64,000 nucleotides of DNA from Methanomassiliicoccales archaeon PtaU1.Bin124 (GCA_002067865.1 MVRC01000016.1:110727-174726), one strand, 5' to 3'. Counted from the stretch's first letter, positions 16,999-25,906 are shown. The notes: generated by a model not told the origin, from the sequence alone. Program-made: numbers and translations.

Positions 16999-19590
16999 GT
17001 GAAGGCAGCTTGGCTTTTGGCTGGCATGCTGGTATTGTCCTCGTTGTTCCTGGTGCCATCGGTCGGGGCGGCAGCGGCCGGGCAAGGTTGGAGGGACGAT
17101 TTCAGCTATGCAGATGTGCAGGGGATGAAGGACGCGGGATGGGCGGCCGATTTCGAATCGCAACTGTCCTGCGATGGCAATGCGGTCCGGGTCAGCGGAA
17201 TCGGGTCTGACAACGCCATCCATTATCAGAACTTGACATCTGGCAAATATGATTGGAACATAACGGTGCGGGCCCGATGGACCGCGGGCAACGGGGGAGC
17301 GCTGTTCGTGGGCGTGACCTCTGCCACCCGGGACTATAACTTTTGGCTGGACGGATATTATAGCCAGTACATATTTTCCATGGGAAGCGTCAAGGTTGTG
17401 GAGTTCGGGCAGGTGCCTCTGGTCCTGAACGAATGGAACACCCTTGCCATGAGCAAGACAGGTAACAACCTCTCGTTCTTCCATAATGGGGTGCTGGTCG
17501 GCAATTATGCCGACGATGTGGATTTTGGGGAGGCCGTGGGGATCAACATCGTGGCGCCATGGCAAGGTGAGGCGGAATATGACTTCGTCCAGATGGACGC
17601 CGCTCCGAACAAGCTATGGGACTCCACCTATGGCGGAACGGGAAGCGACGTGGCCTATTCCGCGGTCGAGACCGGGGATGGCGGATTTGCCATATTGGGT
17701 GTGACCAGGTCCGTCGGAGCGGGTGGATTCGACGCCTACCTAGTGCGCATCGACGCCAATGGAAGCATGCTTTGGGAAAGGACGTACGGAACGGCATCGA
17801 GCGAGTGGACCTATTCGCTCTGTGCCGCCAGCGACGGAGGATTTGCCATTTTGGGCGCCTGCCAGGGTAACGGTTTCGATATATGGCTGGTAAGGGTCGA
17901 CAGCCAAGGGAACGAACTGTGGAACAGGACCTATGGCGGTTCGTACAATGATGCGGGCTTCGGCGTCAAACAGACCATCGACGGCGGTTTCATATTAACT
18001 GGATATTGGGGAAGCGACGTCAATGGGGCTGACGTCTTCCTCCTCAAGACCGATGCCAGCGGTGTGCAGCAATGGCAGATGATATATGGTGGTTCAGGAA
18101 ACGACTGGGGCAAGGCGGTGCTGCAGACGACCGACGGAGGATACGCGGTCGCCGGATGGACGACCTCTTTCGCTGCCACCACCCAAGCCTACCTGGTTAA
18201 GACAGATGCCAACGGCGTGATGCGGTGGAGCAATTATTACGGCGGGGCGGGAAACACCCTGGGATACGGCCTGCTGGAGATCAGTGACGGTTTCGTGCTG
18301 GGAGGGCATACCACCAGCATCGGCCATGGCGGCAACGACCTCTATGCCGTAAGGGTCGATGGCACCGGCAACGTCGTTTGGGAGAAGGCCTACGGAGGCA
18401 GTGGCGAGGAGACCGGCAGCAGCATCGTCCAGATCGGGAAGGAGTTCATGATCGGCGGTGCCACCACTTCCTTCGGAACGTCCACCAGCAAGATATTCTG
18501 GGTGAACACTGACTCCAACGGGAACGAGCTCTGTGCCGGTGCATATGGGCTGCTCGATACTCCCGTGACAGGCACGGTGTCCATGCGCACCTCGAACGGC
18601 TCGTACCTTCTCATCGGCAACACTTACACCTATTCCAGCGGGAATGACGACATGTACGTGGCATTGCTCGGGGCCGGTTCAGGGACCATCGCTCCTCCCC
18701 AGGAGGTGACCACCAGTAGTATCGCCCTCTCTGAAGTGGTGATGCCTGCCTCCGCGGTCGTTCTGGGGGTCGCGTTGGGCGGTTTGGGCGTCATGGCCAC
18801 GAGCGGCGGCCAGATGGCGCTGAGCGGGAACGCCGGCGATTCCAATCGGGTAGCATCGGGCTGGAAATGGTTCCGGCGCACCTTCCGCCTGGACTTGATA
18901 TATGATTTCATCAACGGGCTGTTCAAGGGCATGGCGACTAAACACATCTTCAAGCAGGTGGCCAAGATCGAGCCCGAGAAAGGAGTGGCCCATGAGCATG
19001 GATCGTTCATAGCCAGCTTCTCTCAGCTGGAACTGCTCGTCATCGTCATAACCTCGGTACTTCTGGGCCTGGCGTACATGGCGGCCAATCGCATGGCGCT
19101 GCTGCAGGTGGACATGGTACTGGTCTATGTGCTGGTATGTGGCCTGGCCCTGATCGTGCATGACCTGTCCCACCGTTATGCCGCCTGGAAGATCGGGGCG
19201 GTGACGGAATATCAGTTCTGGGGGCTGGGCACGTTGATCATGATCCTCACCACTGTGCTCTTCAGTGTGGTATATGCGGTCCCTGCACGCACCTCCATCA
19301 ACGAAGTGGAGAAGTTGGGCCTGAAGGACAAGGCCGTCATATACGCGGCCGGGCCCCTCATGAGCGTGGTGGTCTTCGCAGCGTTCGCTATCCTCGTTCC
19401 GCTAGGCGGTTTCCTGACCACACTGGGCATATTGGGGTGCTCTTCCAACCTCCTCGCTGCGGTCTATGGCCTGATGCCGTTCGAACCCATGGACGGGAAG
19501 AAGGTGGTGAAGTACCGCAAGTGGGTCTGGGCGGCGATGTTCTTCCCCCTGCTGGTACTATATTTCGCCCTGGCGATCCTTGTGTTCTGA
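16999..19590 (+). CDS. Secreted beta-propeller-like repeat protein fused to an S2P-like membrane domain
   Basis: 863 residues from GTG 16999, chosen because GGAGG precedes it by 6 nt and the protein then begins with a clean signal peptide (K, then a hydrophobic run ending SVGAAAAG). Residues about 25-200 look like a concanavalin-type jelly roll; about 205-545 hold at least six repeats of the form WxxTYGGxGxDxAYSxxxTxDGGFxxxGxTxSxGxGxxDxxLVKxDxxG, a propeller-type repeat. A membrane helix follows (about 560-590), then a multi-helix domain resembling site-2 proteases, with HDLSH at 721-725 in place of HExxH and FEPMDG at 828-833 in place of NPxxDG. Probably a surface sensor; proteolytic activity is doubtful because Glu is replaced by Asp. 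Confidence 0.7.
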   Translation: MKAAWLLAGMLVLSSLFLVPSVGAAAAGQGWRDDFSYADVQGMKDAGWAADFESQLSCDGNAVRVSGIGSDNAIHYQNLTSGKYDWNITVRARWTAGNGGALFVGVTSATRDYNFWLDGYYSQYIFSMGSVKVVEFGQVPLVLNEWNTLAMSKTGNNLSFFHNGVLVGNYADDVDFGEAVGINIVAPWQGEAEYDFVQMDAAPNKLWDSTYGGTGSDVAYSAVETGDGGFAILGVTRSVGAGGFDAYLVRIDANGSMLWERTYGTASSEWTYSLCAASDGGFAILGACQGNGFDIWLVRVDSQGNELWNRTYGGSYNDAGFGVKQTIDGGFILTGYWGSDVNGADVFLLKTDASGVQQWQMIYGGSGNDWGKAVLQTTDGGYAVAGWTTSFAATTQAYLVKTDANGVMRWSNYYGGAGNTLGYGLLEISDGFVLGGHTTSIGHGGNDLYAVRVDGTGNVVWEKAYGGSGEETGSSIVQIGKEFMIGGATTSFGTSTSKIFWVNTDSNGNELCAGAYGLLDTPVTGTVSMRTSNGSYLLIGNTYTYSSGNDDMYVALLGAGSGTIAPPQEVTTSSIALSEVVMPASAVVLGVALGGLGVMATSGGQMALSGNAGDSNRVASGWKWFRRTFRLDLIYDFINGLFKGMATKHIFKQVAKIEPEKGVAHEHGSFIASFSQLELLVIVITSVLLGLAYMAANRMALLQVDMVLVYVLVCGLALIVHDLSHRYAAWKIGAVTEYQFWGLGTLIMILTTVLFSVVYAVPARTSINEVEKLGLKDKAVIYAAGPLMSVVVFAAFAILVPLGGFLTTLGILGCSSNLLAAVYGLMPFEPMDGKKVVKYRKWVWAAMFFPLLVLYFALAILVF

Positions 19591-19660
19591 CCTCGAATGC
19601 TGGCTAATAATAAATATCGGGAGCATGGATAATGGACCCTATCAAAACGGGGAGAATCAG

Positions 19661-19948
19661 ATGTTATCTCAGATGCCGATAGACATGAGCAAGGTGAAGA
19701 AGGGGGACCTGGAGAAGGAAGCGCTGCGCCTCGCGATCATCGCCGAGCTGGACGCGATCAACCTGTACGAGCAGCTGGCGAACCAGGTGGGCGACAAGGC
19801 CCTGAAGGAAGTTTTCTTGGACGTGGCCAAGGAGGAAAAGACCCACGCCGGTGAGTTCCAGGCCATGCTGCTCCGGTACGATTCGGAACAGGAGAAGGAG
19901 CTAGAGGCGGGAAGGGCCGAGGTCGAAGAGATGCTGGCCAAGAAATGA
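19661..19948 (+). CDS. Small ferritin-like protein (half-ferritin type)
   Basis: 95 residues from ATG 19661, preceded by GGGGAG at 6 nt and by a TATA run (taataataaata, about 19605-19616). Two predicted helices carry ELDAINLYEQLA and VAKEEKTHAGEFQAML, i.e. one E...E-x-x-H set, half of a classical ferritin. This layout matches the short ferritin-like proteins that dimerise to build one diiron site, some of which are encapsulin cargo. No encapsulin shell gene or separate cargo peptide is visible here. Iron oxidation is inferred. Confidence 0.7.
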   Translation: MLSQMPIDMSKVKKGDLEKEALRLAIIAELDAINLYEQLANQVGDKALKEVFLDVAKEEKTHAGEFQAMLLRYDSEQEKELEAGRAEVEEMLAKK

Positions 19949-19954
19949 ACGTTC

Positions 19955-19972
19955 CGGGAGGATTGCCTCCCG
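19955..19972 (+). terminator. Hairpin terminator after the small ferritin-like gene
   Basis: CGGGAGG-ATTG-CCTCCCG, a perfect 7-bp stem with a 4-nt loop beginning 7 nt after the stop codon and followed by attattattttttta. It can also serve the convergent Usp gene ending at 20006. Confidence 0.6.
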
Positions 19973-20005
19973 TCAATTATTATTTTTTTATTTATTATAA
20001 TATGT

Positions 20006-20446
20006 TTAGTTGGGGTGCGGGTGGCGCACCACCAGTACAGGACACTTCGCAAAGCGCACGACCTTCTCTGCCACGCTCCCCAGCAGCAGATGGGACACGC
20101 CTGAACGGCCCAATGTGCCCATGACGATCAGGTCGAAGTTGGCCGAGTCATCGATTATGGTCGATGCCGGCGGTCCCCGCTTGATGCTCGTGATGACCTT
20201 CACGCCCAGCCTCTCTCCCTCGGTCTTTACGAACACCATCGCCTTCTTCGCCTCATCTTCCAGCACCCTGCTCAGATCAGGGAAGGAAAGTCCCCAGGCC
20301 ACATTGAGGTACGGTGCATCGTCGATGACGAACAATGCCGTGACCTCGGCGCCGGTCATCTTCGCCAGCTGCAGCCCGTGCAGCGTGGCGGCCTTGGTGT
20401 ATTCGCTTCCATCGGTCGGAATGAGTATCTTGTGATAGATCGCCAT
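20006..20446 (-). CDS. Universal stress protein (UspA family)
   Basis: 146 residues from MAIYHKILIPTDGS. The ATP-binding signature [22 protein letters not shown] and the end CPVLVVRHP identify an ATP-binding Usp. Upstream in-frame codons would add 17 residues before the conserved start and are rejected. It is transcribed away from the tail-sheath gene at 20559, sharing a 112-bp intergenic region. Four Usp genes occur in the window. Role in stress or energy sensing is generic to the family. Confidence 0.88.
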   Translation of the reverse strand: MAIYHKILIPTDGSEYTKAATLHGLQLAKMTGAEVTALFVIDDAPYLNVAWGLSFPDLSRVLEDEAKKAMVFVKTEGERLGVKVITSIKRGPPASTIIDDSANFDLIVMGTLGRSGVSHLLLGSVAEKVVRFAKCPVLVVRHPHPN

Positions 20447-20540
20447 TTCCAGTTCCCAGATTCGAATCTCATTCGAACCTATATGGATGTTGCACATCCA
20501 CCATGACCGGAGGCGTTACTGATAAGATGCCCCTGGCCCT

Positions 20541-20555
20541 TTCCCCTGCGGGGAA
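20541..20555 (+). promoter_or_regulatory. Hairpin covering the ribosome-binding site of the sheath gene
   Basis: TTCCCC-TGC-GGGGAA forms a 6-bp stem with a 3-nt loop; its 3' arm is part of the GGGGAAGGA ribosome-binding site that ends just before ATG 20559. Folding would hide the site. No convincing TATA box lies close by, so control at translation is a reasonable inference. Confidence 0.45.
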
Positions 20556-20558
20556 GGA

Positions 20559-21647
20559 ATGCCGGTCATCAGGACGCCTGGGGTCTATGTGGAAGAGCTG
20601 AACCTTCAGTCAAAACCTATCGAGAACATCGATCTGAGCGCGACCGCCTTCATCGGCGAGACGGTCCTGGGCGCTGAGGGAAGACCGGTCGAGGTCAAGT
20701 GCTGGAATGATTTTATTACGAACTTCGGAGCCGCTTCCAAGATCGGCCCATCTGTCTCCCTATTCTTCCAGAACGGCGGAAGGAAGGCGTATGTCATCAA
20801 GGCCTCACGAAGGTCCAATGGCATTCTCGATGTCCAGAAGACCCTGGAAGGCCTGGAGCAGGTGGCCGGGGTTGGCATCATAACCGCACCAGGAGAGGCG
20901 TCTCCAGAGATGCAACAGGCATTGATCGACCATTGCGAGAGGATGCACCATTTTGCCATTCTCGATGGTGCTGCTGGTGCGGATAATCATGCCGTGAAAG
21001 AACAGAGGACCGAACTTCATTCCGCGAAGGGTTCGGCAGCGCTTTACCACCCCTGGCTCAAGATCAACGATCCATCAAAGGGCGTTGTACTGGTGCCGCC
21101 CAGCGGTGCCATCGCCGGCATCTATGCTAGGAGCGACCTGGATAGAGGTGTCCACAAGGCGCCCGCCAACCTCGTGGTCAAGGGCATCTTAGGTCCGGAG
21201 AGGTCGATCTCTTCAGCAGAGTCGGAGGGACTGAGCACGGCCGGGGTCAATGTCGTTAGGACGCTGCCAGGACGCGGAACCAGGGTGTGGGGCGCCAGGA
21301 CAATAGCGGACGATCCCGAATGGAAATATGTGGGCGTCCGCCGCACCATCGACCTGATCCATTCTTCGATCACGGAAGGAACAAAGTGGGCGGTGTTCGA
21401 ACCCAACGATCAACGGCTGTGGTCCAAGGTCTCAGTTGCTATCACCGACTACCTCGAAAGGGCCTGGAGGGACGGGGTGCTGATGGGAGCGAATCCGCAG
21501 GAGGCGTTCTTCGTTCGCTGCGACCGCAGCACCATGACCCAGAACGACATCGATGAGGGTCGTCTGGTCGTTCTTATCGGGGTCGCGGTCCAAATGCCGG
21601 CTGAGTTCGTCACCATCCACGTGGTCCAGAGGACCGGTAAGGGCTGA
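20559..21647 (+). CDS. Contractile tail sheath protein, solitary
   Basis: 362 residues with clear phage-tail-sheath signatures: TPGVYVEE at 6-13, PSGAIAGIYARSDLDRGVHKAPAN within 181-204, GRGTRVWGARTI at 238-249, WAVFEPND at 277-284 and FFVRCDRSTMTQNDIDEGR at 317-335. These are the conserved core and C-terminal handshake strands of sheaths of myophages, type VI-like and extracellular contractile injection systems. It is short for the family, i.e. core without large surface insertions. No tube, baseplate, spike, AAA ATPase or other particle gene lies within 20 kb on the left or 40 kb on the right; neighbours are Usp and a permease. Base composition matches the backbone. Confidence 0.88.
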   Translation: MPVIRTPGVYVEELNLQSKPIENIDLSATAFIGETVLGAEGRPVEVKCWNDFITNFGAASKIGPSVSLFFQNGGRKAYVIKASRRSNGILDVQKTLEGLEQVAGVGIITAPGEASPEMQQALIDHCERMHHFAILDGAAGADNHAVKEQRTELHSAKGSAALYHPWLKINDPSKGVVLVPPSGAIAGIYARSDLDRGVHKAPANLVVKGILGPERSISSAESEGLSTAGVNVVRTLPGRGTRVWGARTIADDPEWKYVGVRRTIDLIHSSITEGTKWAVFEPNDQRLWSKVSVAITDYLERAWRDGVLMGANPQEAFFVRCDRSTMTQNDIDEGRLVVLIGVAVQMPAEFVTIHVVQRTGKG

Positions 21648-21665
21648 ATTGTCCATCAAATCCTT

Positions 21666-23150
21666 TCACTTCTTTTCATACTTGAAGGCCGGCTGGATGT
21701 TCCTTCTGCGGTAGATGAACAGCTTGATGTGAAGCAGTGGGTGCGCCAGGAACCTGGTGCTCTGGGCGGCCGTCCTGGCTAACACCGCCTCGGTCGAATG
21801 GAAGACCGCCCTGGCCTCGGCCATTTCCTTCTTTGGAGAGAAGAAGGTGTAGATCGGCACCCCTACGGCCAGCAGGACAAGCGATACGGCGATCTCGACC
21901 GGGTCGGTGAGGAATATCAACATCAGGGAGAACGCGGCCCCGGCCAGGGGGACCAGCCTTTTTCCTTTGAAATACTCGGCCCTTTCAGGATACTTCCTTA
22001 TGAGCCAGATGGTGGACAGGCAGGTGCTCAGGTAGACGAACGCCAGCAGGAACACCGAAGCGTTGATGAGCGCGGCCAGGCCGCCTACCACGCTGACGAT
22101 GAAGGCGGTGGAGCACAGAACGATGATGGCGATGTATGGCGCGCCTCCCTTCTTACCGGTCCTGGCCAACGAATGAGGCAAGAGGCCGTCGATCGACATG
22201 GCATAAGTCAGCCTGGACGTTCCGATCGTTCCTGATTCATCCGCCCCCATTATGGAGAACAGCGCACCGATGCCGACCAGCAGGACCAATCCCCCCGACA
22301 GCACGCCGAGACCGCCGAACACGGCCTGGCCAGTATCGATCAGCGGGGTGCTCGAATCGATCAACGTCTGCTGTGCCACGCTTCCGACCACCACCAGGTT
22401 GGTGAGCAGGTAGAAGGCGATGACGATCAGCATGCCCAGAACGATGGCCTTTGGGATCGTGCGCTGAGGTTTATCCACTTCATCGGCTGGGAGCGTCGAC
22501 AGCTCGAAGCCGGCGTAGGCCCAGAATATCAGCACCAGGGCGCTGCCGAACGACATCGCGTCCCCGGTGAAGAACGGGTTGGTGTTCGTTCCGACCGTCG
22601 ATGGGTTGGAGAGCATGAAGACCAGCCCGGCCATGATGATCAGGACCAACGGGCTTAGCTTGATGATCGTCAGGACATCGTTCGCCCTGCCGGCCGCCTT
22701 GATGCTGATGATGTTCGTCACCATGATGAAGAGGATGAAGAGCCCCTTCAGCAGCACCACTCCGATGGCGTCGATACCGGGTACAAGCGTAGTGAAGTAT
22801 TGTGCGAAGGCCACCGGGAAGACGGCCAAGGAGAACCATTCTGCCAGCAGCAGGCTCCAGCCGACCATGAACCCGGCGAAGGGCGTGGAGACGTCCTTGA
22901 CATACGCATATGGCCCTCCCACCCGGGGAAGGAGCGTTACACAGTAGGCGAAGGAGAGGGCGATGACCATCGCCATGACGCCAGCCAGGACCCATGCCAC
23001 CAGCGCGGCCGGGCCGACCAATCCTGCCGCCAGCCCGGTGGCGATGTAGATGTCCGCCCCGATGATGGACCCTACGACCAGGTTCGTCACATCGAAGGTG
23101 TTCAGCTTCCTGGTCAGGGAGAACGTCCCGCCCTGATTGTCCGATGCCAT
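21666..23150 (-). CDS. APC-family amino acid permease
   Basis: 494 residues, about twelve membrane helices. The N-terminal VGSIIGADIYIATGL is the unwound TM1 substrate motif of APC transporters; FWAYAGFELSTLPADEVDKPQRTIPKAI is the TM6 motif. The soluble C-terminal tail of about 60 residues (SPKKEMAEARAVFHS...) is basic and unrecognised. It imports or exchanges amino acids or amines at the cell membrane. It begins 45 bp after the Usp gene at 23196 on the same strand, so the stress protein and transporter are probably one transcript. Confidence 0.9.
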   Translation of the reverse strand: MASDNQGGTFSLTRKLNTFDVTNLVVGSIIGADIYIATGLAAGLVGPAALVAWVLAGVMAMVIALSFAYCVTLLPRVGGPYAYVKDVSTPFAGFMVGWSLLLAEWFSLAVFPVAFAQYFTTLVPGIDAIGVVLLKGLFILFIMVTNIISIKAAGRANDVLTIIKLSPLVLIIMAGLVFMLSNPSTVGTNTNPFFTGDAMSFGSALVLIFWAYAGFELSTLPADEVDKPQRTIPKAIVLGMLIVIAFYLLTNLVVVGSVAQQTLIDSSTPLIDTGQAVFGGLGVLSGGLVLLVGIGALFSIMGADESGTIGTSRLTYAMSIDGLLPHSLARTGKKGGAPYIAIIVLCSTAFIVSVVGGLAALINASVFLLAFVYLSTCLSTIWLIRKYPERAEYFKGKRLVPLAGAAFSLMLIFLTDPVEIAVSLVLLAVGVPIYTFFSPKKEMAEARAVFHSTEAVLARTAAQSTRFLAHPLLHIKLFIYRRRNIQPAFKYEKK

Positions 23151-23195
23151 CAGGAAAAGATTCGAGGCCAGTGGATATATATTGATTCCCAGACC

Positions 23196-23633
23196 TCATT
23201 TTATGGGGAGCGGATTCCTGACCACGAGCACGGGACAATCTGCCAGGCGCACCACCCGCTCAGCAACGCTGCCTAGCAGGACGTGCGAGACCCCAGACCT
23301 TCCCAATGTGCCCATCACCACCAGATCGTGGTTCTTCGATTCCTTGATGATCTCGTAGGCCGGCTGCCCTTTTGCGATCTTGGGGATGACCTTCACCCCT
23401 TCCTCCTCTCCCTCTTTGACGACGCGGGTCACTGCCTTCATCCCCTCCCTCTCCAGCTCGCTGAATATGTTGGGAATGGTGGGGGGCATGGGGAAGTAGT
23501 ACAGGTAGGATTCATCCACCACGAAGAACGCCGTGACCTCGGCCCCGGCCATCTTCGCAATATCCAAACCCTGAGCGATCGCCGCCTCGGTGTAATCGCT
23601 GCCGTCCGTTGCGATCAGGATGCGCTTGTACAT
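23196..23633 (-). CDS. Universal stress protein (UspA family)
   Basis: 145 residues, [19 protein letters not shown] at the start, [21 protein letters not shown] (nucleotide site) and CPVLVVRNP at the end. It is the first gene of a two-gene unit with the APC permease, an arrangement in which Usp domains are thought to modulate transport in response to ATP/AMP (inference). The upstream interval 23634-23784 is very AT-rich and can hold a promoter. Confidence 0.88.
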   Translation of the reverse strand: MYKRILIATDGSDYTEAAIAQGLDIAKMAGAEVTAFFVVDESYLYYFPMPPTIPNIFSELEREGMKAVTRVVKEGEEEGVKVIPKIAKGQPAYEIIKESKNHDLVVMGTLGRSGVSHVLLGSVAERVVRLADCPVLVVRNPLPIK

Positions 23634-23784
23634 TGTACCGAACCACCGAAGATGATGTGCGAACTCCCCCTGCTATTATGCTTTCGCCGACATCGCAGGG
23701 AAATTCTATATCTATTTAATAAAAAATATAAATAAAATAAATTAAAAAAATGGCCAAGGCGAACGATCGGCCTGGTTCGGGTGC

Positions 23785-24525
23785 TCACTGCAGATGAACG
23801 GAGATTAGATACTCCCTCTTCTCGGGTGCGTTCTTGGCAGCATCGGCATCCTTCCGGAAGATGACCTTCTTGCCAGCGTGCTCAGCTGCTACCCAGATAT
23901 GGCAAAGTACGATACCGCCATCGATCAGCCTCAGGTCGTTGAAGAGCAGACTTTTCTGGTAATATTGATCTATGACGCCATCGCCGCCGGTGAAGAACCA
24001 TGATTGCGTGTTCCGTCCGGACGGGGCCACCCTCGCCGCCTGCATGATGTCATCGTGCCCCTTCACCGTCGAGATGGCTGATAACGGTTCCCTCTTGAAC
24101 TCATCCAGGCTCTTTCGGTGCAATTCGACCGATGGCCAGCCGAAGACGATGGAGATGACGCATTCCATACCGGCCGGGGGAACGAAATCCTTATTGGGCT
24201 TGACCATGGCTTGATAGCAGCTGCCCAGGCCATGCGATGAAAGGTACAGGTCGACCTGCTGGATCATGAAGCCGGCGTTCATGAGGTAATCTCCCTTCGG
24301 CTCGGAGAAAATGGAGACGAAGTGAGGGGCGATGGAACTGCCCAAACCCTTGCCCGTGGCCGATTCGAGCACTCTCAGCTCGGTACGGATCTCTGGGAAC
24401 AATGGCTTCACCTGGGCGAGGAAATCAACAACGCCTTTCATATCGCCGCCCTCCACCTTGCGGTCCTGGTATTTGCGGATGGACCGGCGCTTGGCGATGA
24501 CATCGAAGAGCTCGTTCTGCATCAT
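23785..24525 (-). CDS. Nitroreductase-family FMN protein
   Basis: About 246 residues starting MMQNELFDVIAKRRSIRKYQDRKV, the typical FMN-binding start of nitroreductases. The rest (MIQQVDLYLSSHGLGSCYQAM, AARVAPSGRNTQSWFF) fits the subgroup typified by the Thermotoga TM1586-type fold, in which the two halves are internally repeated. It would reduce a small molecule with NAD(P)H; the substrate is unknown. It is divergent from the GYD gene, the two starts being about 130 bp apart. Confidence 0.78.
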   Translation of the reverse strand: MMQNELFDVIAKRRSIRKYQDRKVEGGDMKGVVDFLAQVKPLFPEIRTELRVLESATGKGLGSSIAPHFVSIFSEPKGDYLMNAGFMIQQVDLYLSSHGLGSCYQAMVKPNKDFVPPAGMECVISIVFGWPSVELHRKSLDEFKREPLSAISTVKGHDDIMQAARVAPSGRNTQSWFFTGGDGVIDQYYQKSLLFNDLRLIDGGIVLCHIWVAAEHAGKKVIFRKDADAAKNAPEKREYLISVHLQ

Positions 24526-24654
24526 GAACACCAGGGTTCAGCACGCCGCTGCTAGGAAATAATGATTCTCACTCGTTTTCTCAATTGTCGGGTACCATCG
24601 ACCATGGAAACCATTATTGTCCATGAGCGGCACATTATTCACAAGGTGAGAAAA

Positions 24655-24939
24655 ATGGGAGAATACATTGTGCTGTCGAAGCTGACGGCCGAGGGGAGGA
24701 CGACCCTGAAGGAGCGGCCAGAGAGGCTGAAGGAAGTGAACAAGGAGATCGAGGCCATGGGGGCGAAGGTCGTGAAGCAGTATGCGCTCCTGGGCAAGTA
24801 CGATTTCCTGAACATACTCGAGGCTCCGGACAACGAGACGGTAATGAGAGTGATGGTGGAGCTGGGAGCGAGGGGTACGCTGGAAACGACCACGCTGGCG
24901 GCGATGCCGGTAGACAAGTTCCTGAAGTCGCTGAAGTGA
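24655..24939 (+). CDS. GYD-domain protein
   Basis: 94 residues from ATG 24655 (MGEYIVLSKLTAEG), with AAGGTGAG just upstream. It shows the GYD layout: YIVLSKLT..G, KEVNKEIEAMGAKVVKQYALLGKYDFLNILEAPD, then a helix and TTLAAMPVDKF. GYD proteins are small dimeric ferredoxin-like folds related to stress-responsive A/B barrels; no reaction is known. Longer in-frame starts upstream lack the conserved pattern. The PPK2 gene follows 48 bp on. Confidence 0.8.
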   Translation: MGEYIVLSKLTAEGRTTLKERPERLKEVNKEIEAMGAKVVKQYALLGKYDFLNILEAPDNETVMRVMVELGARGTLETTTLAAMPVDKFLKSLK

Positions 24940-24987
24940 GATCAGGAAATCTCTTCATTTCTTTGTTTTCTTTAGAAACTCGGAGAG

Positions 24988-25899
24988 ATGGAAATGGGGG
25001 ACAACGGGGCCAGGGTGTTGGAACGGATCAGGGTGCCTGCCGGAAAGAAGGTAAAACTGACCGAATATCCAACTAGCTGGAAGAAGGCCGAGGAGTTCAA
25101 GCTGAACGGGTTGAAGCTCACCAAGGATAACTCTAAAGAGATACTGGAGAAGAGCAAGGGGGAGCTGGCTGCCGCGCAGGAGCTGCTTTGGGCCGAGGAC
25201 TCGTACTCCATGCTGATAATTCTGCAGGGAATGGACGCTGCTGGGAAGGACGGCATCATCGAGCATGTCATGTCCGGCGTCAACCCGCAAGGATGCGAGG
25301 TGACAGGGTTCAAGACGCCCTCGCAGATCGAACTGGACCACGACTTCATGTGGCGTTGTTATGCGGCGATGCCTGAGCGCGGTCGTATCGGGATCTTCAA
25401 CCGCTCATATTACGAGGAGGTCCTGGTGGTCAGAGTGCATCCCGAGATATTGATCGGGCAAAGGTTGCCTGGTAAAGAGAAGGGGGAGAAGCTTTGGGAG
25501 GAGCGCTTCGAGTCGATCAATGACATCGAGCGGCACCTGACCAGAAATGGAACGGTCATCCTGAAGTTCTTCCTGCACGAATCGAAAGATGAGCAGAGGT
25601 CGAGATTCCTGGACAGGCTGAGCGATACGGAAAAACAATGGAAGTTCAGCCCTGGCGATCTGGCGGAAAGGGAGTTTTGGGACCAGTACACGAAGGCCTA
25701 TGAGGAGATGCTCTCGGCCACATCGACCGAGCATGCCCCTTGGTATATCATCCCTGCAGACCAGAAGTGGTTGGCTAGAGTGATGGTGGCTTTCGTTATC
25801 GTTAGGACCATCGAATCACTAGATTTGGGATATCCACAGCTTTCAGAAGCTCAAAAGAAATCACTGGGTGAAGCAAAGAAAAAGCTTCAAGATGAATAG
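24988..25899 (+). CDS. ppk2: Polyphosphate kinase 2, single domain
   Basis: 303 residues. Walker A LQGMDAAGKDGI near residue 80, then the lid and Walker B segments ELDHDFMWRCYAAMPERGRIGIFNRSYYEEVLVVRVHPE, and an end with STEHAPWYIIPADQKWLARVMVA. This is a one-domain PPK2 (class I/III), which transfers phosphate between polyphosphate and ADP (or AMP). Base composition drops toward A/T in the last 100 bp, marking the edge of the AT-rich island that follows. Complements the two-domain enzyme at 11.2 kb. Confidence 0.9.
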   Translation: MEMGDNGARVLERIRVPAGKKVKLTEYPTSWKKAEEFKLNGLKLTKDNSKEILEKSKGELAAAQELLWAEDSYSMLIILQGMDAAGKDGIIEHVMSGVNPQGCEVTGFKTPSQIELDHDFMWRCYAAMPERGRIGIFNRSYYEEVLVVRVHPEILIGQRLPGKEKGEKLWEERFESINDIERHLTRNGTVILKFFLHESKDEQRSRFLDRLSDTEKQWKFSPGDLAEREFWDQYTKAYEEMLSATSTEHAPWYIIPADQKWLARVMVAFVIVRTIESLDLGYPQLSEAQKKSLGEAKKKLQDE

Positions 25900-25906
25900 T
25901 TAGAAG

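Noticed and set aside
19580..19660. Longer N-terminus for the half-ferritin gene
   Set aside because: The TATA element near 19605-19616 would place the transcript start after those codons, and the ribosome site fits ATG 19661.
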